Shown here in pieces: positions 35,017 to 42,869 of a DNA stretch of 64,000 nucleotides. The first letter of the stretch is position 1, and every line of letters begins with the position of its first letter. Below the pieces are notes generated by a model. It made no database searches and was not told the origin of the DNA. It was given only the letters and a program-made list of their open reading frames with translations. The position numbers and the translations under genes were made by a program. The stretch is from Bacillota bacterium (GTDB lineage: Bacteria; Bacillota; DTU030; DUMP01), in the NCBI GenBank assembly GCA_030154105.1, contig JASKKP010000002.1, forward strand, positions 62,001-126,000, written 5' to 3'.

Positions 35017-36519
35017 ATGAGGCGGGTAACCAGCCCAAAAAGTATGAACGGCAATCTTTCAAGCAATGTGGCCGGCGCACTGGCGGCTGTGGGTTCGATT
35101 ACGCTCAGCCAGGATGAGTTCCGGCTTCTTGTGGATTCTCTTTCTGATGGGGTTATCCTTACCGACGCAGCTGGTATCGTTCTTTTGGCTAACCGCAACT
35201 GGGAGAAGATAAGCGGCATCGAACGGCGGGAAGTGGAAGGGCGGAACGTACGCATCCTGGTACGGGAGGGCTATTACTCGCACTCGGTGGTAGCCCAGGC
35301 TCTGAGCGAAGGCCAAACGGCGACCTCGCTGGTGCGCTTTAGAAATGGAACCGAGGCGCTGGCCACGGCCATCCCCGTGCGGTACGAGGGGAAGATTAAG
35401 CTCGTTATTTGTAGCGTGCAGGACGTAGAGGAACTGGAGGCCGGCTATACGGCTTGGGAAAACAGCCGCTACTTGAAAGAACACCTGCCGGCCGAGTGGG
35501 AAGAGCGTTCTCAGAAAATTCCGGAGCTCAAGAACCTCGTGGCGCACAGCTCCGCCATGCAGTCCCTCCTGCGCTCACTCCTGCAAGTAGCCCAGGTTGA
35601 TTCCACGGTGCTCCTTACCGGCGAGTCGGGGACGGGCAAAACTATGCTGGCGCGTCTTTTGCATTCTCTCAGCCCGCGTTCCGGCCGGGGTCGGTTCCTG
35701 GCCATCAATTGCGCCGCTGTTCCTGCCACGCTCCTCGAGTCGGAGCTCTTCGGGTACGAAGGCGGAGCCTTTACAGGAGCGCGCAAAGAGGGTAAGGTAG
35801 GTCTGGTGGAGGCGGCGCAGGGAGGCACCCTCCTTCTCGACGAGATAGCCGAACTGCCGCTTGAGCTCCAGCCGAAACTCTTAGAAGTGCTCCAGTCTAA
35901 GACTTTCGTCCGTGTTGGTTCTACGCGGCCGCGCTTCAGCGACGTGCGCTTTGTTTGCGCTACCAACCGCAACCTGGAAGAGATGGTGGCCCAAGGGCGT
36001 TTCCGCGAGGACCTGTATTGGCGAATTAACGTGCTCCCGGTGTACGTACCGGCCCTAAGGGAACGGCGGGAAGATATTCCCTTCTTGGCCCGCCAGTTCT
36101 TGGCGCGCCTAAATGAACGCTATCAGCTGGAAAAGCAACTTGCTCCCGATGCCCTGGCCTGCCTGCAGGCCTATTCTTGGCCGGGCAACGTGCGCGAACT
36201 GGAAAACGTTCTGGAGCAGCTCGCGGTGTTCACGCCGGGGAACACCATCACCCGAGGTGACCTGCCGGCGCGTTTAAAGCGCAGCTGCGGCAGCGGCCGC
36301 TGGCGTGGCCAAACTCTTAAAGAGGCGGTAGCCGAATTCGAACGAGAAATCATCGAAGAGGCGATCGCAACACATCCCAGCCTGGCAAGCGCCGCGGCCG
36401 CCCTGGGAATAGACGTTTCTACTTTGACAAGAAAAAGGCAACGCTACCGCCAGCAAGGCTTGCAGAATCGCAAGGTATGTGCAGAACTGCATAATCACCT
36501 GCCTGGAAAACTGGGATAA
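35017..36519 (+). CDS. sigma-54-dependent transcriptional activator (PAS-AAA-Fis)
   Basis: Bacterial enhancer-binding protein that opens sigma-54 promoters with ATP. The 500-residue protein has a PAS sensor domain (about 28-140), a AAA+ domain (about 175-400) with Walker A GESGTGKT (202-209), the sigma-54 contact loop GAFTGA (about 250-255) and Walker B LLLDEIAE, and a C-terminal helix-turn-helix (about 455-477). ATG at 35017 follows AAGGTGAT; GTG at 35002 is an alternative. It directly precedes an acyl-CoA dehydrogenase operon with a sigma-54 promoter, so it almost certainly regulates that operon. The PAS ligand is unknown. Confidence 0.94.
   Translation: MRRVTSPKSMNGNLSSNVAGALAAVGSITLSQDEFRLLVDSLSDGVILTDAAGIVLLANRNWEKISGIERREVEGRNVRILVREGYYSHSVVAQALSEGQTATSLVRFRNGTEALATAIPVRYEGKIKLVICSVQDVEELEAGYTAWENSRYLKEHLPAEWEERSQKIPELKNLVAHSSAMQSLLRSLLQVAQVDSTVLLTGESGTGKTMLARLLHSLSPRSGRGRFLAINCAAVPATLLESELFGYEGGAFTGARKEGKVGLVEAAQGGTLLLDEIAELPLELQPKLLEVLQSKTFVRVGSTRPRFSDVRFVCATNRNLEEMVAQGRFREDLYWRINVLPVYVPALRERREDIPFLARQFLARLNERYQLEKQLAPDALACLQAYSWPGNVRELENVLEQLAVFTPGNTITRGDLPARLKRSCGSGRWRGQTLKEAVAEFEREIIEEAIATHPSLASAAAALGIDVSTLTRKRQRYRQQGLQNRKVCAELHNHLPGKLG
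36477..36494. promoter_or_regulatory. candidate activator-binding site 1
   Basis: ATGTGCAGAACTGCATAA, an imperfect palindrome of 7-bp arms around 4 bases. It lies inside the last codons of the activator gene. The reverse complement of the site at 36574 matches it in 13 of 14 arm positions. Confidence 0.6.
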
Positions 36520-36573
36520 AGAAGCCCTGACCTGGCTGTACTTGCCGGTAGCAGGCTAAGAGCACCCTTGAAC

Positions 36574-36591
36574 TTATGCAAAAATGCACAA
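36574..36591. promoter_or_regulatory. candidate activator-binding site 2
   Basis: TTATGCAAAAATGCACAA, palindromic arms around AAAA. It is 97 bp centre-to-centre from site 1 and about 93 bp upstream of the -24 element, the normal distance range for enhancer sites of sigma-54 activators. Confidence 0.62.
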
Positions 36592-36624
36592 CAAGCCAGC
36601 CTTGGGAAGAGGTTTGTTGCGTTA

Positions 36625-36659
36625 ACGACCTGCCAAATTCGGCAGGTCGTCGCGCTTTT
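36625..36659 (+). terminator. terminator after the sigma-54 activator gene
   Basis: ACGACCTGCC (36625-36634) and GGCAGGTCGT (36641-36650) form a perfect 10-bp stem with a 6-base loop; CGCGCTTTTT follows. It separates the activator transcript from the operon promoter. Confidence 0.75.
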
Positions 36660-36674
36660 TGGGCCGGGGTAACC

Positions 36675-36690
36675 TGGCAAGCTTTTTGCA
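36675..36690 (+). promoter_or_regulatory. sigma-54 (-24/-12) promoter of the acyl-CoA dehydrogenase operon
   Basis: TGGCAAGCTTTTTGCA. GG (36676-36677) and GC (36688-36689) are separated by exactly 10 bases, the invariant spacing of sigma-54 promoters (consensus TGGCAC-N5-TTGCA). It lies 74 bases before the first gene and downstream of two palindromes. Confidence 0.85.
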
Positions 36691-36763
36691 AAAGAAGATA
36701 ACTGGTCCGCCGCTCGGCCGGCCGGAAGCGGTTGGACTAAGAAATTCGTAGGGGGCTAGGTGG

Positions 36764-37909
36764 ATGGACTTTAGGCTGAGTGAAGAGTTGGAGCTGTGGC
36801 GAAAGACCGTGCGTGAGTTTACGGAGAAAGAAGTTGCGCCTTACGATGCGGAGATGGACCGGGCGAATGATCTCCCCTGGGACATCGTCCGTAAGATGAG
36901 CGAAAGCGGCTTCTTCGGCGTTCCCTTCCCGGAGGAGTACGGCGGAGCGGGGATGGGTTCGCTGGCGGCGGTCATCACCATTGAAGAGCTGGCGCGGGGC
37001 TCGGCCAGCGTAGCCCTGACCCTGGACGCCCACTGGTTGGCTACCGACCCGATCTTCATGTTCGGTACGGAAGAGCAAAAGAAGAAGTACCTGCCCGATC
37101 TGGTGAGCGGTAAGAAACTTGCCGCCTTCGCGCTTACCGAACCGGTCGCCGGCTCCGACGCTGCGGGGATCATGTCCACCGCCGTGCGGGACGGGGACTA
37201 CTGGATCCTCAACGGTACAAAGGCCTTCATCACCAACGGCGGAGCCGCCGAGACGTACGTAATTGCCGTAAAAACCGACAAGACGAAGGGTGCCCGTGGG
37301 ATTTCTACCTTCATCGTGGAAAAGGGAACCCCGGGCTTCAGCATCGGCAAGAAGGAAGACAAGATGGGTTGCCGGGGTTCGGTAACCACGGAGCTCATTT
37401 TGGACAACTGCCGGGTGCCGGCGGAGAACATGTTGGGCAAGGAAGGCGAGGGCTTTAAGGTGGCCATGGTTGCCCTGGACTTCGGCCGCGTCTGCGTGGG
37501 GGCCATGGGCGTAGGCTGCGCTACAGCCGCCATGGAAGCAGCTGGGCGCTACGCCAACCAACGCCAAGCCTTCGGCGGCCCGCTGGCCAAGCTCCAGGCC
37601 GTGCAGTTCAAGATAGCCGATATGGCCATGGGGATCGAGGCGGCGCGTCTCCTCACCTACCGGGCGGCCTGGCTCAGGGACGCCGGCCAGCGCTATACCA
37701 CGGAGGCGGCCATGGCTAAGGTCTTCGGCGCCGAGGTGGCCATGTCGACCTGCAAAGACGCCATCCAGATTTTCGGCGGTTACGGCTACACCCGCGATTA
37801 CCCGGTAGAACGTTACCTGCGCGACGCCAAGCTACTGGAAATCGGCGAGGGCGCCTCGGAGGTCCTGCGCATGGTCATCGGCATGAACACCCTAAAAGAA
37901 CTAGCCTGA
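36764..37909 (+). CDS. acyl-CoA dehydrogenase (short-chain/butyryl-CoA type)
   Basis: FAD enzyme that oxidises acyl-CoA or, with EtfAB, reduces enoyl-CoA. The 381-residue protein has FALTEPVAGSDAAG, the FAD/substrate loop GTKAFITNGG and GYGYTRDYPVERYLRDAKLLEIGEGASE, in which Glu at about 362 is the catalytic base position of short-chain enzymes. ATG at 36764 follows GGGGGCTAGGTGG. It is the first gene of a sigma-54 operon with etfB, etfA and CoA-transferase genes. The exact acyl chain cannot be read from sequence; branched or C4-C6 substrates are possible. Confidence 0.92.
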   Translation: MDFRLSEELELWRKTVREFTEKEVAPYDAEMDRANDLPWDIVRKMSESGFFGVPFPEEYGGAGMGSLAAVITIEELARGSASVALTLDAHWLATDPIFMFGTEEQKKKYLPDLVSGKKLAAFALTEPVAGSDAAGIMSTAVRDGDYWILNGTKAFITNGGAAETYVIAVKTDKTKGARGISTFIVEKGTPGFSIGKKEDKMGCRGSVTTELILDNCRVPAENMLGKEGEGFKVAMVALDFGRVCVGAMGVGCATAAMEAAGRYANQRQAFGGPLAKLQAVQFKIADMAMGIEAARLLTYRAAWLRDAGQRYTTEAAMAKVFGAEVAMSTCKDAIQIFGGYGYTRDYPVERYLRDAKLLEIGEGASEVLRMVIGMNTLKELA

Positions 37910-37924
37910 CGTGAGGTGGACAGT

Positions 37925-38707
37925 TTGCACATCGTCGTCTGCATCAAACAGGTGCCTGCTACTTTGGATGTGCGGGTGGACCCTGTCACCCACAACCTAA
38001 TCCGGGAAGGCACAGAGAGCGTCATTAACAGCTTTGACGAAAACGCGTTGGAAGAGGCTTTACGGCTTAGAGAAAAATTCGGTGGAACGGTGAGCGTTAT
38101 CAGCATGGGCCCGCCGCAGGTGAGGGAAGCCCTGCGCAAAGCCCTGGCCATGGGTGCGGATGCGGCCTACCTTCTCTGCGACCGGGCCCTGGGCGGGGCG
38201 GACACTTTGGCCACCGCCTACACCCTGGCCCAGGGTATCCGCCGCTTGGCTCCCTTCGACCTTATCCTGTGCGGGCGCCATGCCGTGGACGCGGATACGG
38301 GCCAGGTGGGGCCGGAGCTGGCCGAGCGTTTGAACCTGCCCCAGGTGACCATGGTGAAGAAGCTCGAGTGCGATGGGAAGACCATCGTAGCCTGGCGGGA
38401 GTGTGAAGAGGGCACTGCCGTCTGGGAACTGCCCCTGCCGGCCGTGGTGACGGTGGAGAGTAAGATCAATACGCCGCGTTACCCCAGCCCCATCGGCATC
38501 GTGCGCTCGGCCAAGAAGCCGCTCACCGTTTGGACGGCCAAGGATCTCGACGTTGACGAAGACCAAATAGGGCTTAAAGGATCGCCCACGCGGGTGTTGC
38601 GCTTATTCTCGCCCCAGCGAACCTCCCATGTGGAGATACTTCCCGGAGAACCGGAAGAGGCCGCCCGCGCTCTGGTGGCCAAGCTCCGGGAACAGAAAGT
38701 CCTTTAG
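37925..38707 (+). CDS. etfB: electron transfer flavoprotein beta subunit
   Basis: Partner of EtfA that shuttles electrons to or from the acyl-CoA dehydrogenase. The protein has 260 residues starting MHIVVCIKQVPAT at a TTG (37925), after GAGGTGG; a GTG at 37916 would add three residues. The segment GGADTLATAYTLAQGI is of the kind seen in clostridial, electron-bifurcating EtfB proteins. The gene is 15 bases after the dehydrogenase. Confidence 0.95.
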   Translation: MHIVVCIKQVPATLDVRVDPVTHNLIREGTESVINSFDENALEEALRLREKFGGTVSVISMGPPQVREALRKALAMGADAAYLLCDRALGGADTLATAYTLAQGIRRLAPFDLILCGRHAVDADTGQVGPELAERLNLPQVTMVKKLECDGKTIVAWRECEEGTAVWELPLPAVVTVESKINTPRYPSPIGIVRSAKKPLTVWTAKDLDVDEDQIGLKGSPTRVLRLFSPQRTSHVEILPGEPEEAARALVAKLREQKVL

Positions 38708-38727
38708 GTTTAGGGAGGTTTACCAGG

Positions 38728-39711
38728 ATGCAGGAAATTTGGGTTGTTGCCGAAACCTACCAGGGGCGCTTGGCCCCGGTGACGTTGGAACTAGTCGGCA
38801 AAGCGCGAACGCTCGCCTCTGGGGCCGGAGGGAAGGTTACTGCGGTCCTCTTGGGAAGTAGAGTAACGGAACTCGCTTCCGAGCTTATCGCCTGTGGTGC
38901 GGATACGGTGCTCGTTGCCGATCATCCCGAGCTCGCCCTCTACCGCACCCTACCCTATGCTCGCGTTCTGACCGACCTTATCGAGGCGCGCCACCCAGAC
39001 GTGGTCCTCTTTGGAGCTACCAGCCAGGGCCGGGACCTGGCGCCCCGGCTGGCGGCTCGCCTCAGGACGGGCCTTACCGCCGACTGCCTTGATCTAAGTT
39101 TCGACAAAGACGGCCTGCTCGTTCAGACGAAGCCTTCTTATGGTGATAACGTGATGGTCGACATCGTGATTCCCCGTCACCGGCCCCAAATGGCCACCGT
39201 GCGGCCGCACGTCTTTCCCGCCCCGGAAAAAGATGCCGGGCGGGAAGGACGCGTGGAGGTAGTGCCGGTGCATTTAGAGCAGGCCGATTTGGTGGCGCGC
39301 GTTCGGGAAGTGATTGCGGAAGTCGAAGAGGCTTCTAAGCTAGAAGAAGCCGATGTGGTTGTGGCCGGCGGCCGCGGCATGGGCTCCAAGGAAAACTTCA
39401 ACCTTCTTTATCAGCTGGCCCGGGCCCTCGGCGGGGTAGTGGGGGCAACGAGGCCGCCGGTGGATGAAGGCTGGATCGATGCCGCCTATCAGATCGGTCA
39501 AAGCGGCAAAACTATAGCGCCCAAGCTTTACATTGCCTGTGGCATCTCGGGCGCGGTCCAGCACACCGTGGGCATGGAGAAGGCCAAAGTCGTGGTGGCC
39601 ATCAACAAGGACCCGAGTGCCCCGATCTTCAACTTAGCCACTTACGGGATTGTTGGGGACGTGCGCGAGGTAATTCCCGCCCTCATTGCAGCCCTCGGTG
39701 CCCACAAGTAG
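38728..39711 (+). CDS. etfA: electron transfer flavoprotein alpha subunit
   Basis: FAD-binding subunit. The 327-residue protein has the C-terminal FAD domain with GRGMGSKENF, GATRPPVDEGW, QIGQSGKTIAPKLYIACGISGAVQH and INKDPSAPIF, all classic EtfA. ATG at 38728 follows GGGAGG. No extra ferredoxin domain is fused, unlike some clostridial EtfA proteins. Confidence 0.96.
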   Translation: MQEIWVVAETYQGRLAPVTLELVGKARTLASGAGGKVTAVLLGSRVTELASELIACGADTVLVADHPELALYRTLPYARVLTDLIEARHPDVVLFGATSQGRDLAPRLAARLRTGLTADCLDLSFDKDGLLVQTKPSYGDNVMVDIVIPRHRPQMATVRPHVFPAPEKDAGREGRVEVVPVHLEQADLVARVREVIAEVEEASKLEEADVVVAGGRGMGSKENFNLLYQLARALGGVVGATRPPVDEGWIDAAYQIGQSGKTIAPKLYIACGISGAVQHTVGMEKAKVVVAINKDPSAPIFNLATYGIVGDVREVIPALIAALGAHK

Positions 39712-39769
39712 TTCTTTGTACCCGCGGGCAAACTACTTTCTAGCCAAACTTCAGAAAGGAGTGGACGCC

Positions 39770-40486
39770 ATGAAGTCGAAAGAGGTTTCTCTCGACGCAG
39801 CCTTGAGCCACATCAAGGACGGCATGACCATCATGATCGGCGGCTTTTTGGGCTTGAACGAGCCGCTAGCGGCCATCGACCGCTTGGTAAAGCTCGGCGT
39901 GAAGGACCTCACCTTGATTACGGCCGTAAACGCCTACCCCGGCGGCGGGTTCGGGATCGGGAAGCTGATTGAAAACCACCAGGTAAAAAAATACATCGGT
40001 TCGCACATCGGCACCTGCCCGGCGGCAGTCGAGCAGTACAAGAACGGCGAGCTGGAAGTGGAATTTTACCCCCAAGGCACGTTGATTGAGAAGATCCGCG
40101 CCGGCGGCGCCGGCCTGGGCGGTATCCTTACCCCGACGGGGGTGGGCACCCTGATGGAGGAGGGGAAGCAAAAGGTAACGATTGATGGAAAGGTGTACTT
40201 GGTAGAGACGGCGCTCAGGGCCGATGTGGCCATTATTCGCGGCTATAAAGCCGATAAAATGGGCAACATCCTCTACCGCGGTACCCCCAACTCCAACCCG
40301 ATCATGGCCCTGGCGGCGGACTACGTGATTGCCGAAGTGGACTATGTGGTAGAACCGGGCGAGATTGAACCCGATCGGGTAGGAACGCCGGGCATCTTGG
40401 TGGATGCAGTAGTCAAAGGCTACGGCGAAGAAAAAACGCGGGAGATTTTCCGCGAACTTTGGATTAAGAACAAGAAGCTGGCGTAA
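39770..40486 (+). CDS. CoA-transferase subunit A (3-oxoacid/acetate CoA-transferase family)
   Basis: Family I CoA-transferase alpha subunit, 238 residues. Conserved: KDGMTIMIGGFLG near the N-terminus and GTLIEKIRAGGAGLGGILTPTG in the middle. It acts with the next gene product to move CoA between an acyl-CoA and acetate or a similar acid. ATG at 39770 follows AAAGGAGTGG. Specificity (acetate, butyrate, acetoacetate) is not evident. Confidence 0.9.
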   Translation: MKSKEVSLDAALSHIKDGMTIMIGGFLGLNEPLAAIDRLVKLGVKDLTLITAVNAYPGGGFGIGKLIENHQVKKYIGSHIGTCPAAVEQYKNGELEVEFYPQGTLIEKIRAGGAGLGGILTPTGVGTLMEEGKQKVTIDGKVYLVETALRADVAIIRGYKADKMGNILYRGTPNSNPIMALAADYVIAEVDYVVEPGEIEPDRVGTPGILVDAVVKGYGEEKTREIFRELWIKNKKLA

Positions 40487-40501
40487 AAGGGGGAAGAAGA
40501 A

Positions 40502-41164
40502 ATGGATGCGCGCGAGCTCATTGCCCGGCGGGCGGCTCAAGAATTCAAGGACGGCTATGTGGTGAATCTGGGGTTCGGCATCCCCGTTCTGGCAGCGTCC
40601 TACATTCCGGAAGGGGTGGAGGTCATCCTTCAGGCCGAGAACGGCATCCTGAATTTTGAGGCGGTAACCCGCTTGGGCGAAGAAGATCCTTATATTGCCG
40701 ATGCTGCCTGCCAGCCCACCCGCATCCTGCCCGGCGGCTCCACCTTCGACCTGGCCATGTCTTTCGCCATCATCCGCGGCGGCCATGTGGATGCCACCAT
40801 CCTTGGGGCGCTGGAAGTTGATCAGGAGGGCAACATTGCCAACTGGGCTCTACCCCTCTCTCCCGGCAAATGGTCTCCGGGCATGGGCGGAGCCATGGAC
40901 CTTCTGGTGGGAGCTAAGCGGGTCATCTGCACCCTGCAGCATACGGACAAGAAGGGCCGTTCTAAGATTCTCAAAAAGTGCACCCTGCCGCTCTCGGCAG
41001 CCAAGGTGGTCGACCTCATCATTACCGAGCTCGCCGTTATGGAGGTTACGCCGGAGGGGCTGGTTCTTAAAGAAGTGGCCCCGGGGGTTTCGGTGGATCA
41101 GGTGAAGGCGGCAACCGAAGCCGACCTCATCGTTAAAGGGCCGGTACCGGAGATGCGCCTCTAA
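40502..41164 (+). CDS. CoA-transferase subunit B
   Basis: Beta subunit carrying the catalytic residue: Glu46 in QAENGIL forms the enzyme-CoA thioester in this family. The 220-residue protein also has VVNLGFGIP and the GGAMDLLVGAKRVIC segment. The gene follows subunit A by 15 bases and is the last gene of the sigma-54 operon. The GC-rich stem-loop at 41177-41224 probably ends the transcript. Confidence 0.91.
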   Translation: MDARELIARRAAQEFKDGYVVNLGFGIPVLAASYIPEGVEVILQAENGILNFEAVTRLGEEDPYIADAACQPTRILPGGSTFDLAMSFAIIRGGHVDATILGALEVDQEGNIANWALPLSPGKWSPGMGGAMDLLVGAKRVICTLQHTDKKGRSKILKKCTLPLSAAKVVDLIITELAVMEVTPEGLVLKEVAPGVSVDQVKAATEADLIVKGPVPEMRL

Positions 41165-41176
41165 CCCTAGACTCCG

Positions 41177-41224
41177 AACGGGGGAGCGGTGGAGCACCCA
41201 GCCGGGCTCCAGCGCGCCCCCGTT
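41177..41224 (+). terminator. probable terminator after the CoA-transferase genes
   Basis: AACGGGGG (41177-41184) pairs with CCCCCGTT (41217-41224) across a long, partly paired loop. There is only a weak T run, so efficiency is uncertain. Confidence 0.5.
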
Positions 41225-41335
41225 TGCCTTCTTGAAGCCGTGGTTTTCCCGGCAGGCATGTGGTAAAATAAAGAAAGCGCGGGAAGTAACGCATGACCGC
41301 GTAAAGGGTTGATTTTCCCGACAGGGAGTGGGAAG

Positions 41336-41896
41336 GTGCGCGTTATCGCCGGACGAGAGCGTGGGCGAAGGCTCCTTTGCCCCGCCGGGCTACGAGTACG
41401 CCCGACTGCCGATCGGGTGAAGGAAGCCCTCTTCAACATTCTTCAAGGACGGATACCGGGGGCCCGCGTTCTGGACCTCTTTGCCGGCACCGGTGCTTTG
41501 GGTATCGAGGCCTTGAGCCGCGGCGCCAGCTACGCCGTTTTTGTGGACAACCACCCGGCTAGCCTGGCTGCCATCCGCGCCAACTTAAACCAGTGCCGTT
41601 TTAGCGCCGAGGCCCAGGTAATTAGAAGCGACGCTGTGGCCTTTCTGGGCCGCAGTGTTCACCCTGCCGGGCCGTACGACTTGATCTTTGCTGACCCTCC
41701 TTACCGGCGGGGTTTTGCCGGGATCTTGCTTGAGAAGATCACGCCGTCCGTGCTCGCCGTCGATGGGATCCTAACGCTTGAACATGCTCGGGATGAGGGG
41801 GTGCCTGAGCGTGCCGGGGCTATGGTGCGCGTACGGTGCGAGCGCTATGGAGACACGGCGCTGAGTTTTTACCGGCTGGAACGCAATTTAGCCTGA
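41336..41896 (+). CDS. rsmD: 16S rRNA (guanine966-N2)-methyltransferase
   Basis: SAM-dependent methyltransferase of G966. The 186-residue protein starts MRVIAGRERGRRL at GTG 41336 after GGGAGTGGGAAG; upstream in-frame sequence is not conserved in the family. Motifs: LDLFAGTGALGIEALSRGA (SAM) and ADPPYRRG (DPPY catalytic). It is followed by coaD as in most Firmicutes; recG, normally nearby, is missing here. Confidence 0.95.
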   Translation: MRVIAGRERGRRLLCPAGLRVRPTADRVKEALFNILQGRIPGARVLDLFAGTGALGIEALSRGASYAVFVDNHPASLAAIRANLNQCRFSAEAQVIRSDAVAFLGRSVHPAGPYDLIFADPPYRRGFAGILLEKITPSVLAVDGILTLEHARDEGVPERAGAMVRVRCERYGDTALSFYRLERNLA

Positions 41897-41919
41897 CTTA
41901 AAACGAAAGGGAGATTCTC

Positions 41920-42402
41920 ATGCCTATAGCCGTCTATCCAGGGAGCTTTGATCCGGTTACCAACGGCCACCTAGACATCATCAGCCGCGCTGCCCGTATT
42001 TTCGATCGCGTGATTGTGGCCGTGGGACGCCAGGCCAATAAGAAACCGCTTTTTTCTACCGAAGAGCGCGTCGAGATGCTACGTGCCGTTACGGCCGACC
42101 TGCCGAATGTAGAAGTAGATAGCTTCGATGGGCTTTTGGTACGGTACGTGCGACGGCGGGGGGCGAATATCGTCGTCCGGGGCCTTAGGGCCATTTCCGA
42201 CTTCGACTACGAATTTCAGCTGACTCTTACCACCAAGAAACTGGATGACGGGATCGAAACGCTGTTTATGATGACCAGCTCCGAGTACAGCTTTTTAAGT
42301 TCCAGCATTGTTAAGGAAGTAGCCAGTTACGGTGGATGCATCCGGGACATGGTACCGCCGGTGGTGGAAGCAAAGCTTAGGGAGAAGTACAAGGTCGGCT
42401 AG
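41920..42402 (+). CDS. coaD: phosphopantetheine adenylyltransferase
   Basis: Adds AMP to 4'-phosphopantetheine, the penultimate step of CoA synthesis. The 160-residue protein has the nucleotidyltransferase motif [14 protein letters not shown] and the C-terminal [19 protein letters not shown] at 41920 follows AAGGGAGATTCTC. Confidence 0.97.
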   Translation: MPIAVYPGSFDPVTNGHLDIISRAARIFDRVIVAVGRQANKKPLFSTEERVEMLRAVTADLPNVEVDSFDGLLVRYVRRRGANIVVRGLRAISDFDYEFQLTLTTKKLDDGIETLFMMTSSEYSFLSSSIVKEVASYGGCIRDMVPPVVEAKLREKYKVG

Positions 42403-42422
42403 AAGTGGGGAGGGGAAAGCAG

Positions 42423-42869
42423 GTGGATGTTTTCGATCAACTCGACCAGTTGGAGGCCCTCATTGAACAGGCGCCGCGCATTCCGCTTACCGGAAAGATC
42501 CTGCTCGGCGAAGATGAGATCATCGAACTCATTGAACAGCTCCGCCATAGCCTGCCGGAAGAAATCCGGCAGGCGCGCTGGCTGGTAAAGGAGCGCCAGC
42601 GTTACCTTAAAGAAGCTGAGGAAGAAGCGCGCAAGCTGGCCGAACAGGGCCAGGCCTACGCCCAGAAATTGGTGGAAGAGCACGAGATTATTAAACAGGC
42701 CCAGGAGAAAGCCCAAGAACTTACTGCCCAAGCCCAGAAAATAGCCCGGGAGATCCGGGCCGGAGCCAACGAATATGCGGAGGGGGTACTCAGCCGCCTT
42801 GAAGAATACCTCACTCAAGCCTTGGCTAGCATCCGCCACGGGCGCGAGGCGTTGAAACCCAAGGAGTAG
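42423..42869 (+). CDS. coiled-coil protein of unknown function
   Basis: A 148-residue, highly charged protein. The first 50 residues (MDVFDQLDQLEALIEQAP, then EDEIIELIEQLRHSLPEEI) are followed by a long coiled coil (about 55-120) rich in Glu, Lys, Ala and Gln, resembling V-type ATPase subunit H-like helices by composition only. Genes of this kind follow coaD in several Clostridia. GTG at 42423 is used because GGGGAGGGG precedes it. It converges on ylbJ with no base between the stops. Confidence 0.7.
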   Translation: MDVFDQLDQLEALIEQAPRIPLTGKILLGEDEIIELIEQLRHSLPEEIRQARWLVKERQRYLKEAEEEARKLAEQGQAYAQKLVEEHEIIKQAQEKAQELTAQAQKIAREIRAGANEYAEGVLSRLEEYLTQALASIRHGREALKPKE

